A DNA stretch of 64,000 nt from Mucilaginibacter terrenus (GCF_003432065.1 NZ_QWDE01000004.1:186001-250000), one strand, 5' to 3'. Positions 8,029-17,308 are shown, numbered from the stretch's first letter. Translations and numbers: made by a program. The notes: generated from the sequence alone by a model not told the origin.

Positions 8029-8400
8029 ATGGAAATCAAAGAGTTAACCCGTGCCGAAGAACAGATAATGCAGGTGCTTTGGCAGTTAAAAAAAGGGTTT
8101 GTTAAAGATGTGCTAGACATTTTACCCGAGCCGAAACCAGCGTACAATACCGTATCTACCATTATCAGGATACTTGAAACTAAGGGCTTTGTAGGCCATA
8201 CGGCCTATGGTAAAAGCCATGAATATCACCCAATCATCAGTAAAGAACAATATAAAACTTTTGCTGCTGATAAACTGCTTACAGGCTACTTTGACAACTC
8301 GGTCAATCGCATGTTATCATTCTTCGTGAAAAAAGAAAAGATAGACCTGAAAGAAGCAGATGAAATAATGAAATTAATTGAGAAACTTAAAGACAAGTAG
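8029..8400 (+). CDS. BlaI/MecI/CopY-family transcriptional repressor
   Basis: A 123-residue winged-helix repressor with the typical opening (LTRAEEQIMQVLWQL). The recognition region contains PAYNTVSTIIRILETKGFV, and the C-terminal half is a dimerisation helix with FFVKKEKIDLKEADEIMKLIEKL. The next gene, an M56 sensor peptidase, starts 2 nt after its stop, the standard repressor-sensor operon. By analogy with BlaI/BlaR1, the repressor is probably inactivated after a signal reaches M56 (family knowledge). Two palindromes upstream are candidate autoregulatory sites. Confidence 0.93.
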   Translation: MEIKELTRAEEQIMQVLWQLKKGFVKDVLDILPEPKPAYNTVSTIIRILETKGFVGHTAYGKSHEYHPIISKEQYKTFAADKLLTGYFDNSVNRMLSFFVKKEKIDLKEADEIMKLIEKLKDK

Positions 8401-8402
8401 TT

Positions 8403-10391
8403 ATGAGCTGGTGGAATTACCTGTTATTGGTAAACATTTACCTTGTACTGTTCTATAGCTTTTACGCGCTGCTGCTGCGGCGCGAAACTTTCTTTCAACT
8501 CAACCGCATTTACCTGGTAGGCGCAGCGTTGTTATCATTTTTTATCCCGATGATACAGTCAGACTGGATAAAAGACCTCTTTATTACTCAAAAAGTGCAA
8601 TATGCAGTTTACGGTACCGCCGACATAAATATTACTGCACTTGCACCCATTAAGGATAGCCCATACACGATGGGGCAGCTTTTTGTAATGTTGTATGTTG
8701 GCGGAGTGGTGCTGCTGGCCTTGCGCTTGATGTGGCAGTTTATACTACTAAGGCGCATTATAAAACAGGCCAGCCCAACTGTACCTTATTCCTTTTTTAA
8801 CAAAATTAATGTAGACGAAGATGCCGAAGGCAGTGACGTTATACTAGCACATGAGGAAGTACATGCAAAACAGTGGCACTCTGCAGATGTACTTATTATA
8901 GAGGCGGTAATGATCATTAATTGGTTTAATCCGGTAGTGTATCTGTACCGTTTCGCCATAAAGCATATACACGAATACATTGCCGACAGACAGGCCATTA
9001 TAGCCGGCACAAACAAAGCTGATTATGCCATGCTGCTGCTGAGCCAAACATTTAGTACACCGGCGCACAGCCTGGTAAACCCTTTTTTTAGTAAAAGTTT
9101 ATTAAGGGAGCGCATCTTAATGCTGCAAAAGGACAGATCGGCACGTATTAAATTGCTAAAATACGGCATGTCTGCCCCGTTGTTTATACTAATGCTGGTA
9201 CTATCATCAGCAACCATAAGCAACAGCAGAGCTGTAAGCAGCATAAATAACAAAGCCGAATGGGTATTTAACCGCCCTGCAGATATGCTGATACCTGCAG
9301 AAGGCCAGCCTGAGGACGCGTTTAAAAAACAGTTAAGGGACGCCGACCTGGCACAGCTGATACAAGAAACCAAAGCGGCAGCAATTGCTGATACTTTAAA
9401 TAATGGACAGATATATCTGCAGGTAGAACAGCAGCCAGGTTTCCCCGGCGGTGATGCAGCTTTTGGTGCATACCTGGCACGGGTTGTAAAGTATCCTAAA
9501 AAAGCACGCGAGCTGAACATACAAGGCCGTGTTATTCTATCTTTTATAGTTGAAAAAGATGGTAGCCTTACAGATGTTAAAGTGGTACGCGGCGTTGGGT
9601 ACGGCACTGACGAGGAGGCTGTAAAAGCCCTAAAAAACTCACCGAAGTGGACACCTGGAACCCAAAACGGAAAGAAAGTACGTGTACAATACGCAGTACC
9701 CATCAGCTTTAGCTTGGCGGAAGAAAAAACACCGGTAAAAACATCAGCAACGGTAGACGAGATCAAGATAGACCCTGCTCCGGATAACGAGGTATTTACC
9801 GCTGTTGAAGAGCAACCTACTTTCCCGGGCGGACAGGCTGCCTTGTTCAACTACATCCGCAGCAATATACATTATCCGGCAGAAGCACGTAAAAACAACA
9901 TTCAGGGGCGAGTAATCACTTCTTTCGTAGTAGGCAAAGATGGCAAGATATTTAATGCGAAGGTATTGCGCGGCATTGGCTACGGTGCCGATGAAGAAGC
10001 TGTACGTCTGATTAATGCTATGCCTAGATGGCGCCCGGGCATACAAAACGGAAGAACCGTACAGGTACAATACACTATACCTATCCTTTTTAGTTTAACC
10101 GTCGAAAATGAATCACCGCAGGTGCAGTTACAGGGTAATACCACGCCGAACAAGTATACTCTTGAAAGCAAAGATACCACAGCAAAGCAGCAAATCACCT
10201 TTGGCCTCAGAGGAGCAAACGACCCGGTTTATATACTTGACGGCAAAGAAGTATACGGACTGGGCAACATAAACCCAAACACAATTGAAAGCATCTCAGT
10301 GATAAGAGATAAATCTGCCATCATAAAATATGGCGCAAAGGGTTTAAATGGCGTTGTTTTAATTACCAGTAAGAAACCGGTTAAAAAGTAA
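8403..10391 (+). CDS. M56 (BlaR1-like) metallopeptidase fused to two TonB C-terminal domains and a plug-like tail
   Basis: A 662-residue membrane sensor protease. N-terminal hydrophobic helices precede the zinc motif HEEVH (H150, E151, H154) in LAHEEVHAKQWHS, then a helix with NWFNPVVYLYR and the downstream ADRQAI. A further membrane segment lies near residues 255-270. Two tandem TonB C-terminal domains follow, at about residues 342-440 and 468-565. Each opens with a Q-P-x-FPGG block and contains NIQGRV and a VLRG/VVRG-type segment. The tail (PVYILDGKEV to LNGVVLITSKK) resembles the start of SusC/RagA plug domains. It forms an operon with the BlaI gene. Likely it couples envelope sensing to derepression; the ligand is unknown. 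Confidence 0.9.
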   Translation: MSWWNYLLLVNIYLVLFYSFYALLLRRETFFQLNRIYLVGAALLSFFIPMIQSDWIKDLFITQKVQYAVYGTADINITALAPIKDSPYTMGQLFVMLYVGGVVLLALRLMWQFILLRRIIKQASPTVPYSFFNKINVDEDAEGSDVILAHEEVHAKQWHSADVLIIEAVMIINWFNPVVYLYRFAIKHIHEYIADRQAIIAGTNKADYAMLLLSQTFSTPAHSLVNPFFSKSLLRERILMLQKDRSARIKLLKYGMSAPLFILMLVLSSATISNSRAVSSINNKAEWVFNRPADMLIPAEGQPEDAFKKQLRDADLAQLIQETKAAAIADTLNNGQIYLQVEQQPGFPGGDAAFGAYLARVVKYPKKARELNIQGRVILSFIVEKDGSLTDVKVVRGVGYGTDEEAVKALKNSPKWTPGTQNGKKVRVQYAVPISFSLAEEKTPVKTSATVDEIKIDPAPDNEVFTAVEEQPTFPGGQAALFNYIRSNIHYPAEARKNNIQGRVITSFVVGKDGKIFNAKVLRGIGYGADEEAVRLINAMPRWRPGIQNGRTVQVQYTIPILFSLTVENESPQVQLQGNTTPNKYTLESKDTTAKQQITFGLRGANDPVYILDGKEVYGLGNINPNTIESISVIRDKSAIIKYGAKGLNGVVLITSKKPVKK

Positions 10392-10420
10392 GTCTTTCAG
10401 TTTAGTTAATTATAAACCCG

Positions 10421-10451
10421 ACGCCAACAGCTAACACTGGGGGCGTTTTTT
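10421..10451 (+). terminator. Rho-independent terminator after the M56 gene
   Basis: ACGCC (10421-10425) pairs with GGCGT, with an inner CAG/CTG pairing across a 2x2 mismatch, followed by a run of six T (10446-10451). The T-run touches the stop codon of the convergent methyltransferase gene. Confidence 0.7.
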
Positions 10452-11196
10452 ATTTAGTAGCTTTTACAACGATGTAAGGCGAGAGTGCCTTGCTATCTAC
10501 CGGTACCAGCCTGGTAACTGCTTTACCGGCCAACCATATCGTCTTTACAATTGTCTTTGTAAAGCTGTTTTGTACAGATTTATTCTCCAGCCATACGCTG
10601 AACTTACCATGGTAATAAGCTTCTACGTTTTTCAATCCAAGCGCTTCGCAGCTGGTTTTTAGCAGGGCAAGGTCCATGCTGTTAATGTTGTGTTTGTCGT
10701 AATTTTCTTTGTCGAACTTACGCTGAACCCAGCCGTTAACACTTTTAAAGTTAGGCAGCGTGATAAACAACGTACCGCCGGGTTTCAAAAACTTGAGGTG
10801 CTCACCAATTATAAACTTAGTATCGTTAAAGTGCTCTATTAAACCAAAGGATAGCACCATATCATACAATTCTTCAGGCTTGTAAGCAAAAAGGTCCGCT
10901 TCTATGATGTTAATATCATTTTCTTTAAGGTCGTTAGCAGATAGCAGCTTATTGATGAGCTCGCGATGGATAAAGTAATCCAGCAATGTGGTATTTAAGC
11001 CTTTATACTTTTTTAAGTAAATGGCGTAATACCCGGGGAATCCACCCAATTCCACAGCAGTTTTGGCGTTGGTATCTTTAATGATTTTGCCGAGTATATC
11101 GCCAAAAACATAATCAGGTCTAAGCTTGAATATAAGCCCAATCCGTGACTCCCAAAAAGCTTTCCAAAACGCTCTGTCTGTTAAGTTATTCTCCAT
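10450..11196 (-). CDS. Class I SAM-dependent methyltransferase
   Basis: A 248-residue protein with a SAM-binding motif I (AVELGGFPGYYA, about residues 41-52), an acidic motif II region (LLDYF), and the post-I segment VLSFGLIEHF followed by LKPGGTLFITLPN. This is the Methyltransf_11/23 pattern. The C-terminus is basic and hydrophobic (KAVTRLVPVDS), suggesting membrane association. It lies 8 bp downstream of a hexapeptide acetyltransferase gene and opposite two glycosyltransferases, so a glycan or lipid-linked sugar is a likely substrate (inference from context). Confidence 0.83.
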   Translation of the reverse strand: MENNLTDRAFWKAFWESRIGLIFKLRPDYVFGDILGKIIKDTNAKTAVELGGFPGYYAIYLKKYKGLNTTLLDYFIHRELINKLLSANDLKENDINIIEADLFAYKPEELYDMVLSFGLIEHFNDTKFIIGEHLKFLKPGGTLFITLPNFKSVNGWVQRKFDKENYDKHNINSMDLALLKTSCEALGLKNVEAYYHGKFSVWLENKSVQNSFTKTIVKTIWLAGKAVTRLVPVDSKALSPYIVVKATK

Positions 11197-11204
11197 TTAT
11201 CTGC

Positions 11205-11726
11205 TCACCCGGCAACAGCCGTAGTTTTATCTTCTAATACCCTTGCCGGGTTACCTACTGCTACACTGTTCGCCGGTATACTTTTTACTACCACAGCACC
11301 AGCACCTATGCTGCAATTATCGCCTATGGTAATGTCTCCTATTATGCAGGCGTTAGCACCTATGTCTACGTTGTTGCCTATTTTTGGACAGTTGCTTAAA
11401 GTGCCGTCAGCAAGTTTCTTATTCCCTATAGTTACGCCGTTTCGCAATGTGCAGCCCTCCCCGATTATAGTTTTGTAATTTACCACCAATCCTTGCCCAT
11501 GATAGAAAATTAAATTTCTACCTGCGCGAAGCTTACGTGGCAACTCTATTCCTAAGCTCCATTCCACAAAAAAGCGATAGAACATCAGGTATGGAAAAAA
11601 GATGATCTTAAGCAGCATGTAGTGGTTAATACCATTTACCAGCCGGAACATAAACAGCACCAAACGCGCCTTTACATTGCCCCGGTTGGCCTGCCAATCC
11701 TGGAAGAGATATGCAAAAGGGTTCAT
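11205..11726 (-). CDS. Hexapeptide-repeat acyltransferase (serine acetyltransferase/WcaB-like)
   Basis: A 173-residue left-handed beta-helix acetyltransferase. An N-terminal helical segment (NPFAYLFQDWQANRG) resembles the CysE-like part of polysaccharide acetyltransferases. Hexapeptide repeats follow from about residue 90 (TIIGEGCTLRNGVTIG, NVDIGANACIIGDITIG), and the protein ends with the usual VGNPARV. It probably O-acetylates an exopolysaccharide, given the methyltransferase next to it and the divergent glycosyltransferases. A true serine acetyltransferase role is less likely in this context, but sequence alone does not exclude it. Confidence 0.82.
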   Translation of the reverse strand: MNPFAYLFQDWQANRGNVKARLVLFMFRLVNGINHYMLLKIIFFPYLMFYRFFVEWSLGIELPRKLRAGRNLIFYHGQGLVVNYKTIIGEGCTLRNGVTIGNKKLADGTLSNCPKIGNNVDIGANACIIGDITIGDNCSIGAGAVVVKSIPANSVAVGNPARVLEDKTTAVAG

Positions 11727-11828
11727 GCGCCGTTGTATATTAAATCAAATTTTTGGCACCTGTTAGGGTGAAGTGTTCAAAAGTAAAATTTTTAATTTAG
11801 TATCAGTATACTTGCCCGATAATTGACC

Positions 11829-13112
11829 ATGGCTATAAAGGTTGCATTAATAAACACAGCAGATTCCGGCGGCGGCGCAGCGGAGGCTTGCATGCGCTTG
11901 TTAAAAGCGCTACGTGAGCAGCAGGTTGATGCCACCCTTATAGTGCAGCATAAAAAGCGCGACAACCCGGCTGTTTACAGCACAGAGCGGTCAGCCTGGG
12001 ACAAGGCTCGGTCAAACATCAACTTCTTAGCAGAGCGGCTGCCTTTTATTGCTTTGTACGAGCGGGACCGAACCGTTAGATTTGCGTTCTCCACTGCTAA
12101 CACCGGTACCGATATTAGCCGGGAAAAAGTGATTCAGGATGCTGATATCCTCCACATTCATTGGACAAACTCCGGTTTCCTGTCAACAAACGATCTGAAG
12201 AAACTTATCCGGCTGAACAAACCTGTTGTATGGACGCTTCACGACATGTGGCTTTTTACCGGGGGGTGCCATTACGCCGGTACATGCGACCACTTTAAGC
12301 GCGAGTGCGGCAATTGTTATTTCTTGCGTAACCCTCAACCAAACGATCTATCCTATACCGGCTGGCAACGCAAGAACCGCATGCTCATAAATGCCGAAAA
12401 CATTAGCGTAGTTACCTGCAGTAATTGGCTTGGAGAGGTTGCCAAAGAGAGTTCGTTACTACAAAATGCCAGCATACAAGCTATCCCAAACCCTATTGAT
12501 ACGGATGTATTCTCACCAAGAGAAAAAAATGCTGCACGTAAAAAGTGGAATATAGATGCAGGCAAGAAGATAATCTTGTTTGGGGCTGCTAACATTGCTG
12601 ACAGACGCAAAGGCTTAATCTACCTGGTTGAAGCACTTCAAACATTAAAAAATATTTATACCGGCACTCAGGATGTTGAAATTGTGATCTTCGGTAAGAA
12701 CAAGCGCTTTGATGTAACAAGCCTTGCCTTTAAGGTACATCAGCTCAGCATTATTACTTCGGCGGATGATTTGGCGGAGATATATAGCCTCGCCGACGTT
12801 TTCTTGCTGCCCTCCATAGAAGATAATCTGCCGAATACCATTATGGAAGCGATGTCTTGTGGCACACCGGCTTGCGCATTTAACACAGGTGGCATTCCGG
12901 ATATGATAGATCATCAAATAAACGGCTATCTGGCAGAGTTCAAATCTGCGGCTGATCTTGCTGCAGGCGTGCATCAGGTACTGTTTTCCGGCGATCATCA
13001 CTTGATGGCACAGGCAGCAAGAACCAAGGTGCTTCAGGAATTCAACAATAGTAAAGTTGCGGGCCAATATATAGGACTTTACAACTCTTTACTTGAAAGG
13101 CAGATGGCATGA
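11829..13112 (+). CDS. Glycosyltransferase family 4
   Basis: A 427-residue GT-B glycosyltransferase. It starts at ATG 11829 (MAIKVALINTADSGGGAAEA), with a glycine-rich nucleotide-sugar entry typical of GT4. VVWTLHDMWLFTGGCHYAG and the cysteine-rich CDHFKRECGNCYFL match the WcaC-like subgroup. The C-terminal GT4 signature is present (EDNLPNTIMEAMSCGTP, about residues 335-352). It overlaps the following GT2 gene by 4 nt (ATGA), so they are coupled. Likely role: adding a hexose in surface polysaccharide assembly; donor and acceptor unknown. Confidence 0.9.
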   Translation: MAIKVALINTADSGGGAAEACMRLLKALREQQVDATLIVQHKKRDNPAVYSTERSAWDKARSNINFLAERLPFIALYERDRTVRFAFSTANTGTDISREKVIQDADILHIHWTNSGFLSTNDLKKLIRLNKPVVWTLHDMWLFTGGCHYAGTCDHFKRECGNCYFLRNPQPNDLSYTGWQRKNRMLINAENISVVTCSNWLGEVAKESSLLQNASIQAIPNPIDTDVFSPREKNAARKKWNIDAGKKIILFGAANIADRRKGLIYLVEALQTLKNIYTGTQDVEIVIFGKNKRFDVTSLAFKVHQLSIITSADDLAEIYSLADVFLLPSIEDNLPNTIMEAMSCGTPACAFNTGGIPDMIDHQINGYLAEFKSAADLAAGVHQVLFSGDHHLMAQAARTKVLQEFNNSKVAGQYIGLYNSLLERQMA

Positions 13113-13858
13113 ACCCAACCTTGTCGGTCATCACTGTTGTCTACAACAATGTCAGGGACATTGAGCGCACTATTCGCTCTGTAGTAAATCAAACTTACAC
13201 CAATATTGAATACATAGTTATAGACGGACAATCTACCGATGGCACACTCGAGATTATCAAAAGCTACAGTAGCCGCATCAAAAAGCTGGTAAGCGAACCC
13301 GACAAAGGTATTTATGATGCCATGAACAAAGGCCTTAACCTGGCTACTGGTGAGTATGTAATTTTCATGAACTCCGGCGATGAGTTTTATGCGAACGACA
13401 CCGTTGCAAGGGTTTTCGGAACGTCAGAAGATGCAGACCTCTACTATGGTGAAACAGAAATGGTGGATGCTGAGCGAAACAGCCTTGGCCAACGCCGGCA
13501 TAAGGCACCAGAGAACTTCACCTGGCGGAGCTTTAAATATGGAATGAGCGTAAGCCATCAGGCCATCTACATCCGGCGATCGCTTGTTGCGCCATACGAT
13601 AGCAAATACCAGCTAAGCGCCGACATAGACTGGATCATTGGCGCGGCTAAGAAAGCTCGTAAAATTGTTAAGGTAGAAGGTTACGTAGCCAAGTACCTGG
13701 TAGGTGGTATGTCTAAAGCTCGCCACAGGCAAAGCCTGCAAGAACGTTTTGACATTATGCGCAAACACTATGGTTTGCTACCTACGGTACTTAATCATGC
13801 GGTTATTGCATTTAATCTTGCCTGGTATCGGCTTAAGAATAAACGCACCAACGACTAG
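13109..13858 (+). CDS. Glycosyltransferase family 2 (WcaE-like)
   Basis: A 249-residue GT-A enzyme. It opens with PTLSVITVVYNNVRDIERTI and has the nucleotide-sugar motif IDGQSTDGTLEII. After EPDKGIYDAMNKGLNLATGEYVIFMNSGDEF comes the acceptor region HQAIYIRR. This is the WcaE-like pattern seen in colanic-acid-type pathways (family knowledge). It overlaps the preceding GT4 gene by 4 nt. The pair runs divergently from the acetyltransferase/methyltransferase pair, forming a compact four-gene glycan island with no flippase or polymerase in sight. Confidence 0.9.
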   Translation: MNPTLSVITVVYNNVRDIERTIRSVVNQTYTNIEYIVIDGQSTDGTLEIIKSYSSRIKKLVSEPDKGIYDAMNKGLNLATGEYVIFMNSGDEFYANDTVARVFGTSEDADLYYGETEMVDAERNSLGQRRHKAPENFTWRSFKYGMSVSHQAIYIRRSLVAPYDSKYQLSADIDWIIGAAKKARKIVKVEGYVAKYLVGGMSKARHRQSLQERFDIMRKHYGLLPTVLNHAVIAFNLAWYRLKNKRTND

Positions 13859-13872
13859 CTCTTTAAGTTCTG

Positions 13873-15690
13873 TTACAACCCGGCAGCTATTGCGTCGTAG
13901 ATAGCATCCTGTATTCTTGGGCGTATGTTAAGGCTCGACAGTTTGTTGCCAACATTTGGATGCACCCGGTTAGATAAAAATATGTAAACCAGGTTTACTT
14001 TAGGATCTACCCAAACGCAGGTGCCAGTAAAACCGGTATGGCCGTAAGTTTGCGGCGAAGCCAACTTAGATGGATAGTGCCTTTCGGCAATAGGATCCCA
14101 CCTGTCAAATCCAAGACCTCTACGACTTACATCGGTCTGTTTAGCAGTAAACAGATCAACTGTCTCGGGTTTAACATACTGAACACCGCCGTAAGTACCA
14201 CGGTTTAGCATCATCTGATAAATAATACCTACGTCATTAGCACTTGCAAATAATCCGGCGTGGCCTGCTACACCGCCCATTAGCGCCGCAGTAGGATCAT
14301 GAACGTAGCCGTCTATAAGCGTGCGCCGATCACGCTTATCATCCTCAGTTGGAGGGATACGGCTTGCAGGAAAACGATTTAATGGTAAAAAGCCGGCCGT
14401 TTGCATACCAAGCGGATCATAAAATTGCTTCTGAACGTAAACGTTTTCAGGCGTAGCTGTGATTGTCTCAAATATCTGTTGCAAAAAGCACATCCCTACA
14501 TCACTGTAAACATACTGCCCACGTGTTTTTAGGGCTGAGTTTAACATGGCAGGCCACATTACATCTTCGAAATAGTTTTTACGAAGGTAGTAGCCGTCAT
14601 TAACTTTTGTGGGGTATGCTGCTGAAGAATCCGACCTATAGTCTCCGGCCTTGATCTTGTCGAAGGTAGGGATATCAGGTATAAGACCGGCCTGATGCTC
14701 AAGCAACTCTCGAACTGTTAGGGTTCTTTTATTTGTTGGCCTGGTAGTAGGCAGGTAAGTACCGGCTGTAGAGTCCAGATTAAGCTTGCCCTGATCATAA
14801 AGCTGCATAGCCTCCATTGTGGTGGCCGTTATCTTTGTCATGGATGCCAGATCATATATATCATCAATCCTGTTGGCTATCTTATTATCGTAAGCATGGT
14901 ATCCGTAAGCCTTGTTATAAATCACCTTACCATCTTTAATAACCATTACTACACAACCCGGTGTAGCACGGTTACTTATTGCTTCGGCAGCAATTTTGTC
15001 TATCGCCTGTAAATTACTTGTGCTTACTCCTGCATCTTCGGGCACTGTATATTGTAAACGGGTCTTTGATGTGAGGAAACCACCCCCGGCAACGTATTTA
15101 GGAGTAAAAGTTTTTGTTAATTTTTGCGTGATAGCTACCCCACCAAAAATTGCCTGTGCATTAAAAAAAGACGAAACAACCGATTGCCGTTCCGACCATA
15201 GTATAGGAGCAGTGATATCGTTTAACTTTATAAGACCAGGACTCGCTCCAATGTAAGAAACTACCACATTCTTGATCTTCTGATTTGTTGTAATAAAGTC
15301 TATTACTTGCCGGTTAGCTATGTCAATGTCGGTAAGTTGTACTATCAGTGTAGTAAAGAACTTGGTATCCATAGATAGCGCTGCCGTTGTTTTTGCACCT
15401 AAGTACTCGTTGCCATTAAAGCTGGTTACTTTAGCATACTTGTTTAGCAAACTGTCAAACGCCATAAAGTCCCGTGAGAAAAAATGGACACTGGCTATTT
15501 TATTCACCTCCAGGTTTTGAAGTGGTATAATCTGCTTTTCATTATTTAACAGAACTGTACTTTGTTCTACCGCTTTTTGCTCCTGCACATAAGCTCTCCC
15601 CGTAAAAGGCGGGTTTTGCGCACATGCAGAGCTGAAAATTATAAACCCGGATAACAACAGAAGGCAGGCATTGCGCTTACTTCTTTTCAT
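13873..15690 (-). CDS. Lipoprotein serine hydrolase (beta-lactamase family) with an N-terminal GH3 C-domain remnant
   Basis: A 605-residue exported protein. ATG 15690 gives a signal peptide ending SSACAQ (lipobox Cys 23). Residues ~35-210 (QSTVLLNNEKQIIPLQNL and onward) look like the C-terminal alpha/beta domain of GH3 glycosidases. In family proteins this follows a catalytic TIM barrel that is absent here. From about residue 225 a class C-type serine hydrolase follows, with SxxK (SMTK, about 283), YSD and GHTG (about 552). It probably acts on peptidoglycan-derived or D-amino-acid substrates. The start overlaps the upstream amidohydrolase gene by 14 nt. Confidence 0.87.
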   Translation of the reverse strand: MKRSKRNACLLLLSGFIIFSSACAQNPPFTGRAYVQEQKAVEQSTVLLNNEKQIIPLQNLEVNKIASVHFFSRDFMAFDSLLNKYAKVTSFNGNEYLGAKTTAALSMDTKFFTTLIVQLTDIDIANRQVIDFITTNQKIKNVVVSYIGASPGLIKLNDITAPILWSERQSVVSSFFNAQAIFGGVAITQKLTKTFTPKYVAGGGFLTSKTRLQYTVPEDAGVSTSNLQAIDKIAAEAISNRATPGCVVMVIKDGKVIYNKAYGYHAYDNKIANRIDDIYDLASMTKITATTMEAMQLYDQGKLNLDSTAGTYLPTTRPTNKRTLTVRELLEHQAGLIPDIPTFDKIKAGDYRSDSSAAYPTKVNDGYYLRKNYFEDVMWPAMLNSALKTRGQYVYSDVGMCFLQQIFETITATPENVYVQKQFYDPLGMQTAGFLPLNRFPASRIPPTEDDKRDRRTLIDGYVHDPTAALMGGVAGHAGLFASANDVGIIYQMMLNRGTYGGVQYVKPETVDLFTAKQTDVSRRGLGFDRWDPIAERHYPSKLASPQTYGHTGFTGTCVWVDPKVNLVYIFLSNRVHPNVGNKLSSLNIRPRIQDAIYDAIAAGL

Positions 15691-17308
15691 ATACTTTAAC
15701 ACCATTAACAAACGTCTTTAATACCTTTACACCTGGCAACTCACTGCCTTTCACTTTTAATATATCCTTATCAAGTATTACAAAATCGGCATATTTACCA
15801 ACCTCTATACTGCCTTTTTCCTTCTCTTCAAAGTTTGCCTTTGCTGCCCAAATAGTCACACCCTTTAAAGCTTGCATTCGGGTTAACGCGTTCTCCATTT
15901 GAAAACCACCAGTGGGCAAACCTTTCAGGTCTTTACGTTCTGCAGCCGCATAAAATGTGTACATCGGGTTAATATTTTCGACGGGAAAATCAGTACCGAG
16001 GGGTATCCAGCCATTTTGTTTCATCAGAGACTTATAAGCATAAGCTGATTTCAACCTCTCTGCACCAAGGCGGTTTATGGCCCAGCTCATGTCAGATGTA
16101 GCATGAGTAGGTTGCACAGAAGGTATAATACTGTAATTACCAAAATACTGTACATCCTCCGGCGCTACAATCTGTGAATGCTCTATACGCCAGCGCTTAT
16201 CGTTTTTACCCTTTAACACATCCGCATATATTTTGAGGATAACACGGTTGGCCGAATCTCCTATAGCATGCGTACACATCTGAAATCCTTTTGCTGCTAT
16301 CTTCTCGGCAACTTGCTTAAAATGTTCTTTACTGCTCAGCAAAAAGCCATTCCAGTTTGCCTTATCAGCATAGGGCTTAAGTAAGCAAGCACCTCTGGAG
16401 CCGAGTGCGCCGTCAGCATAAACTTTAAACGCCCGTACGTTTAAGCCTGGTGTTTTATATGCTCCACGTTTAAACAGGTAATTATAATTTTCTTCCTTGT
16501 CCGCCAGCATTACGTACATGCGCATTTTTAGATCGCCTTTGTGCTGCAGCGCAGCAATAGTACTTACCATGGTGTAAGGAAGGCCACAGTCATCAACGGT
16601 GGTAAGCCCTACGGCAAAACAATTCTTTTGCGCATCCAGCAGGGCCGCCTGTGTAATCTGCTCAGTAGGCTCAGGTATCTTACGAGTAACAATACCAACT
16701 GCGTTATCTACCAGGATCCCCGTAAGTTTACCGTCTATAGTCTCTATTTGTCCGCCAATAATGGTTTGACCGGGTTTGATGCCGGCGATATTGAGCGCTG
16801 CCTGGTTGGCAATTGCAGCATGTCCGTCTACCCTGCTTAAGATAACCGGGCGCACCGGAAAAAGCGAATCAAGTTTAGCCTTGTTCGGGAACTGCTTGGC
16901 AGTCCAAAGGTTTTGGTCCCAGCCATTGCCGATGATCCAACCCTCTACATTTTTCTCTGAGTAATTTTTAACACTATCCAATACTGCGTCCCAGCTTTTT
17001 GTGCCTACCAATTTAACCTCTTGCAAGCCTAGTCCATATTCATAAAAGTGTGAGTGCGCATCTATAAAACCGGGGTAAACCGGTTTGCCACCGGCATCTA
17101 TTACCTCTTTAGCCAGATACTTTTGCTCAAGTGTGTCGGCGTTGCCGACTGCAATTATCTTACCGCTACTTATAACGAATGCGTTAGCTGTAGAAAACGT
17201 GCTATCTACGGTATAAACAATTGCATTTTTAACCAGGGTGTCGGCATTATATTCTTTTTGTTTGCACGCTGCGAGCAAGATGAAAAGAAGAGGCCACAAT
17301 TTCTTCAT
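15677..17308 (-). CDS. YtcJ-like metal-dependent amidohydrolase lipoprotein
   Basis: A 543-residue member of the amidohydrolase_3 family. A short signal peptide has a perfect lipobox (LAAC, Cys 15). The metal-binding DAHSHFYEYG lies near residue 104, with later ligand segments THAIGDSANR, IEHSQIV and GTDFPVE. The C-terminal GKYADFVILDKDILKV is typical of the family's small beta-sandwich. It likely hydrolyses a cyclic amide or related substrate outside the cytoplasm; substrate unknown. It is translationally coupled to the downstream serine hydrolase lipoprotein (14-nt overlap), suggesting both act on envelope-derived compounds (inference). Confidence 0.9.
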   Translation of the reverse strand: MKKLWPLLFILLAACKQKEYNADTLVKNAIVYTVDSTFSTANAFVISSGKIIAVGNADTLEQKYLAKEVIDAGGKPVYPGFIDAHSHFYEYGLGLQEVKLVGTKSWDAVLDSVKNYSEKNVEGWIIGNGWDQNLWTAKQFPNKAKLDSLFPVRPVILSRVDGHAAIANQAALNIAGIKPGQTIIGGQIETIDGKLTGILVDNAVGIVTRKIPEPTEQITQAALLDAQKNCFAVGLTTVDDCGLPYTMVSTIAALQHKGDLKMRMYVMLADKEENYNYLFKRGAYKTPGLNVRAFKVYADGALGSRGACLLKPYADKANWNGFLLSSKEHFKQVAEKIAAKGFQMCTHAIGDSANRVILKIYADVLKGKNDKRWRIEHSQIVAPEDVQYFGNYSIIPSVQPTHATSDMSWAINRLGAERLKSAYAYKSLMKQNGWIPLGTDFPVENINPMYTFYAAAERKDLKGLPTGGFQMENALTRMQALKGVTIWAAKANFEEKEKGSIEVGKYADFVILDKDILKVKGSELPGVKVLKTFVNGVKVYEKK

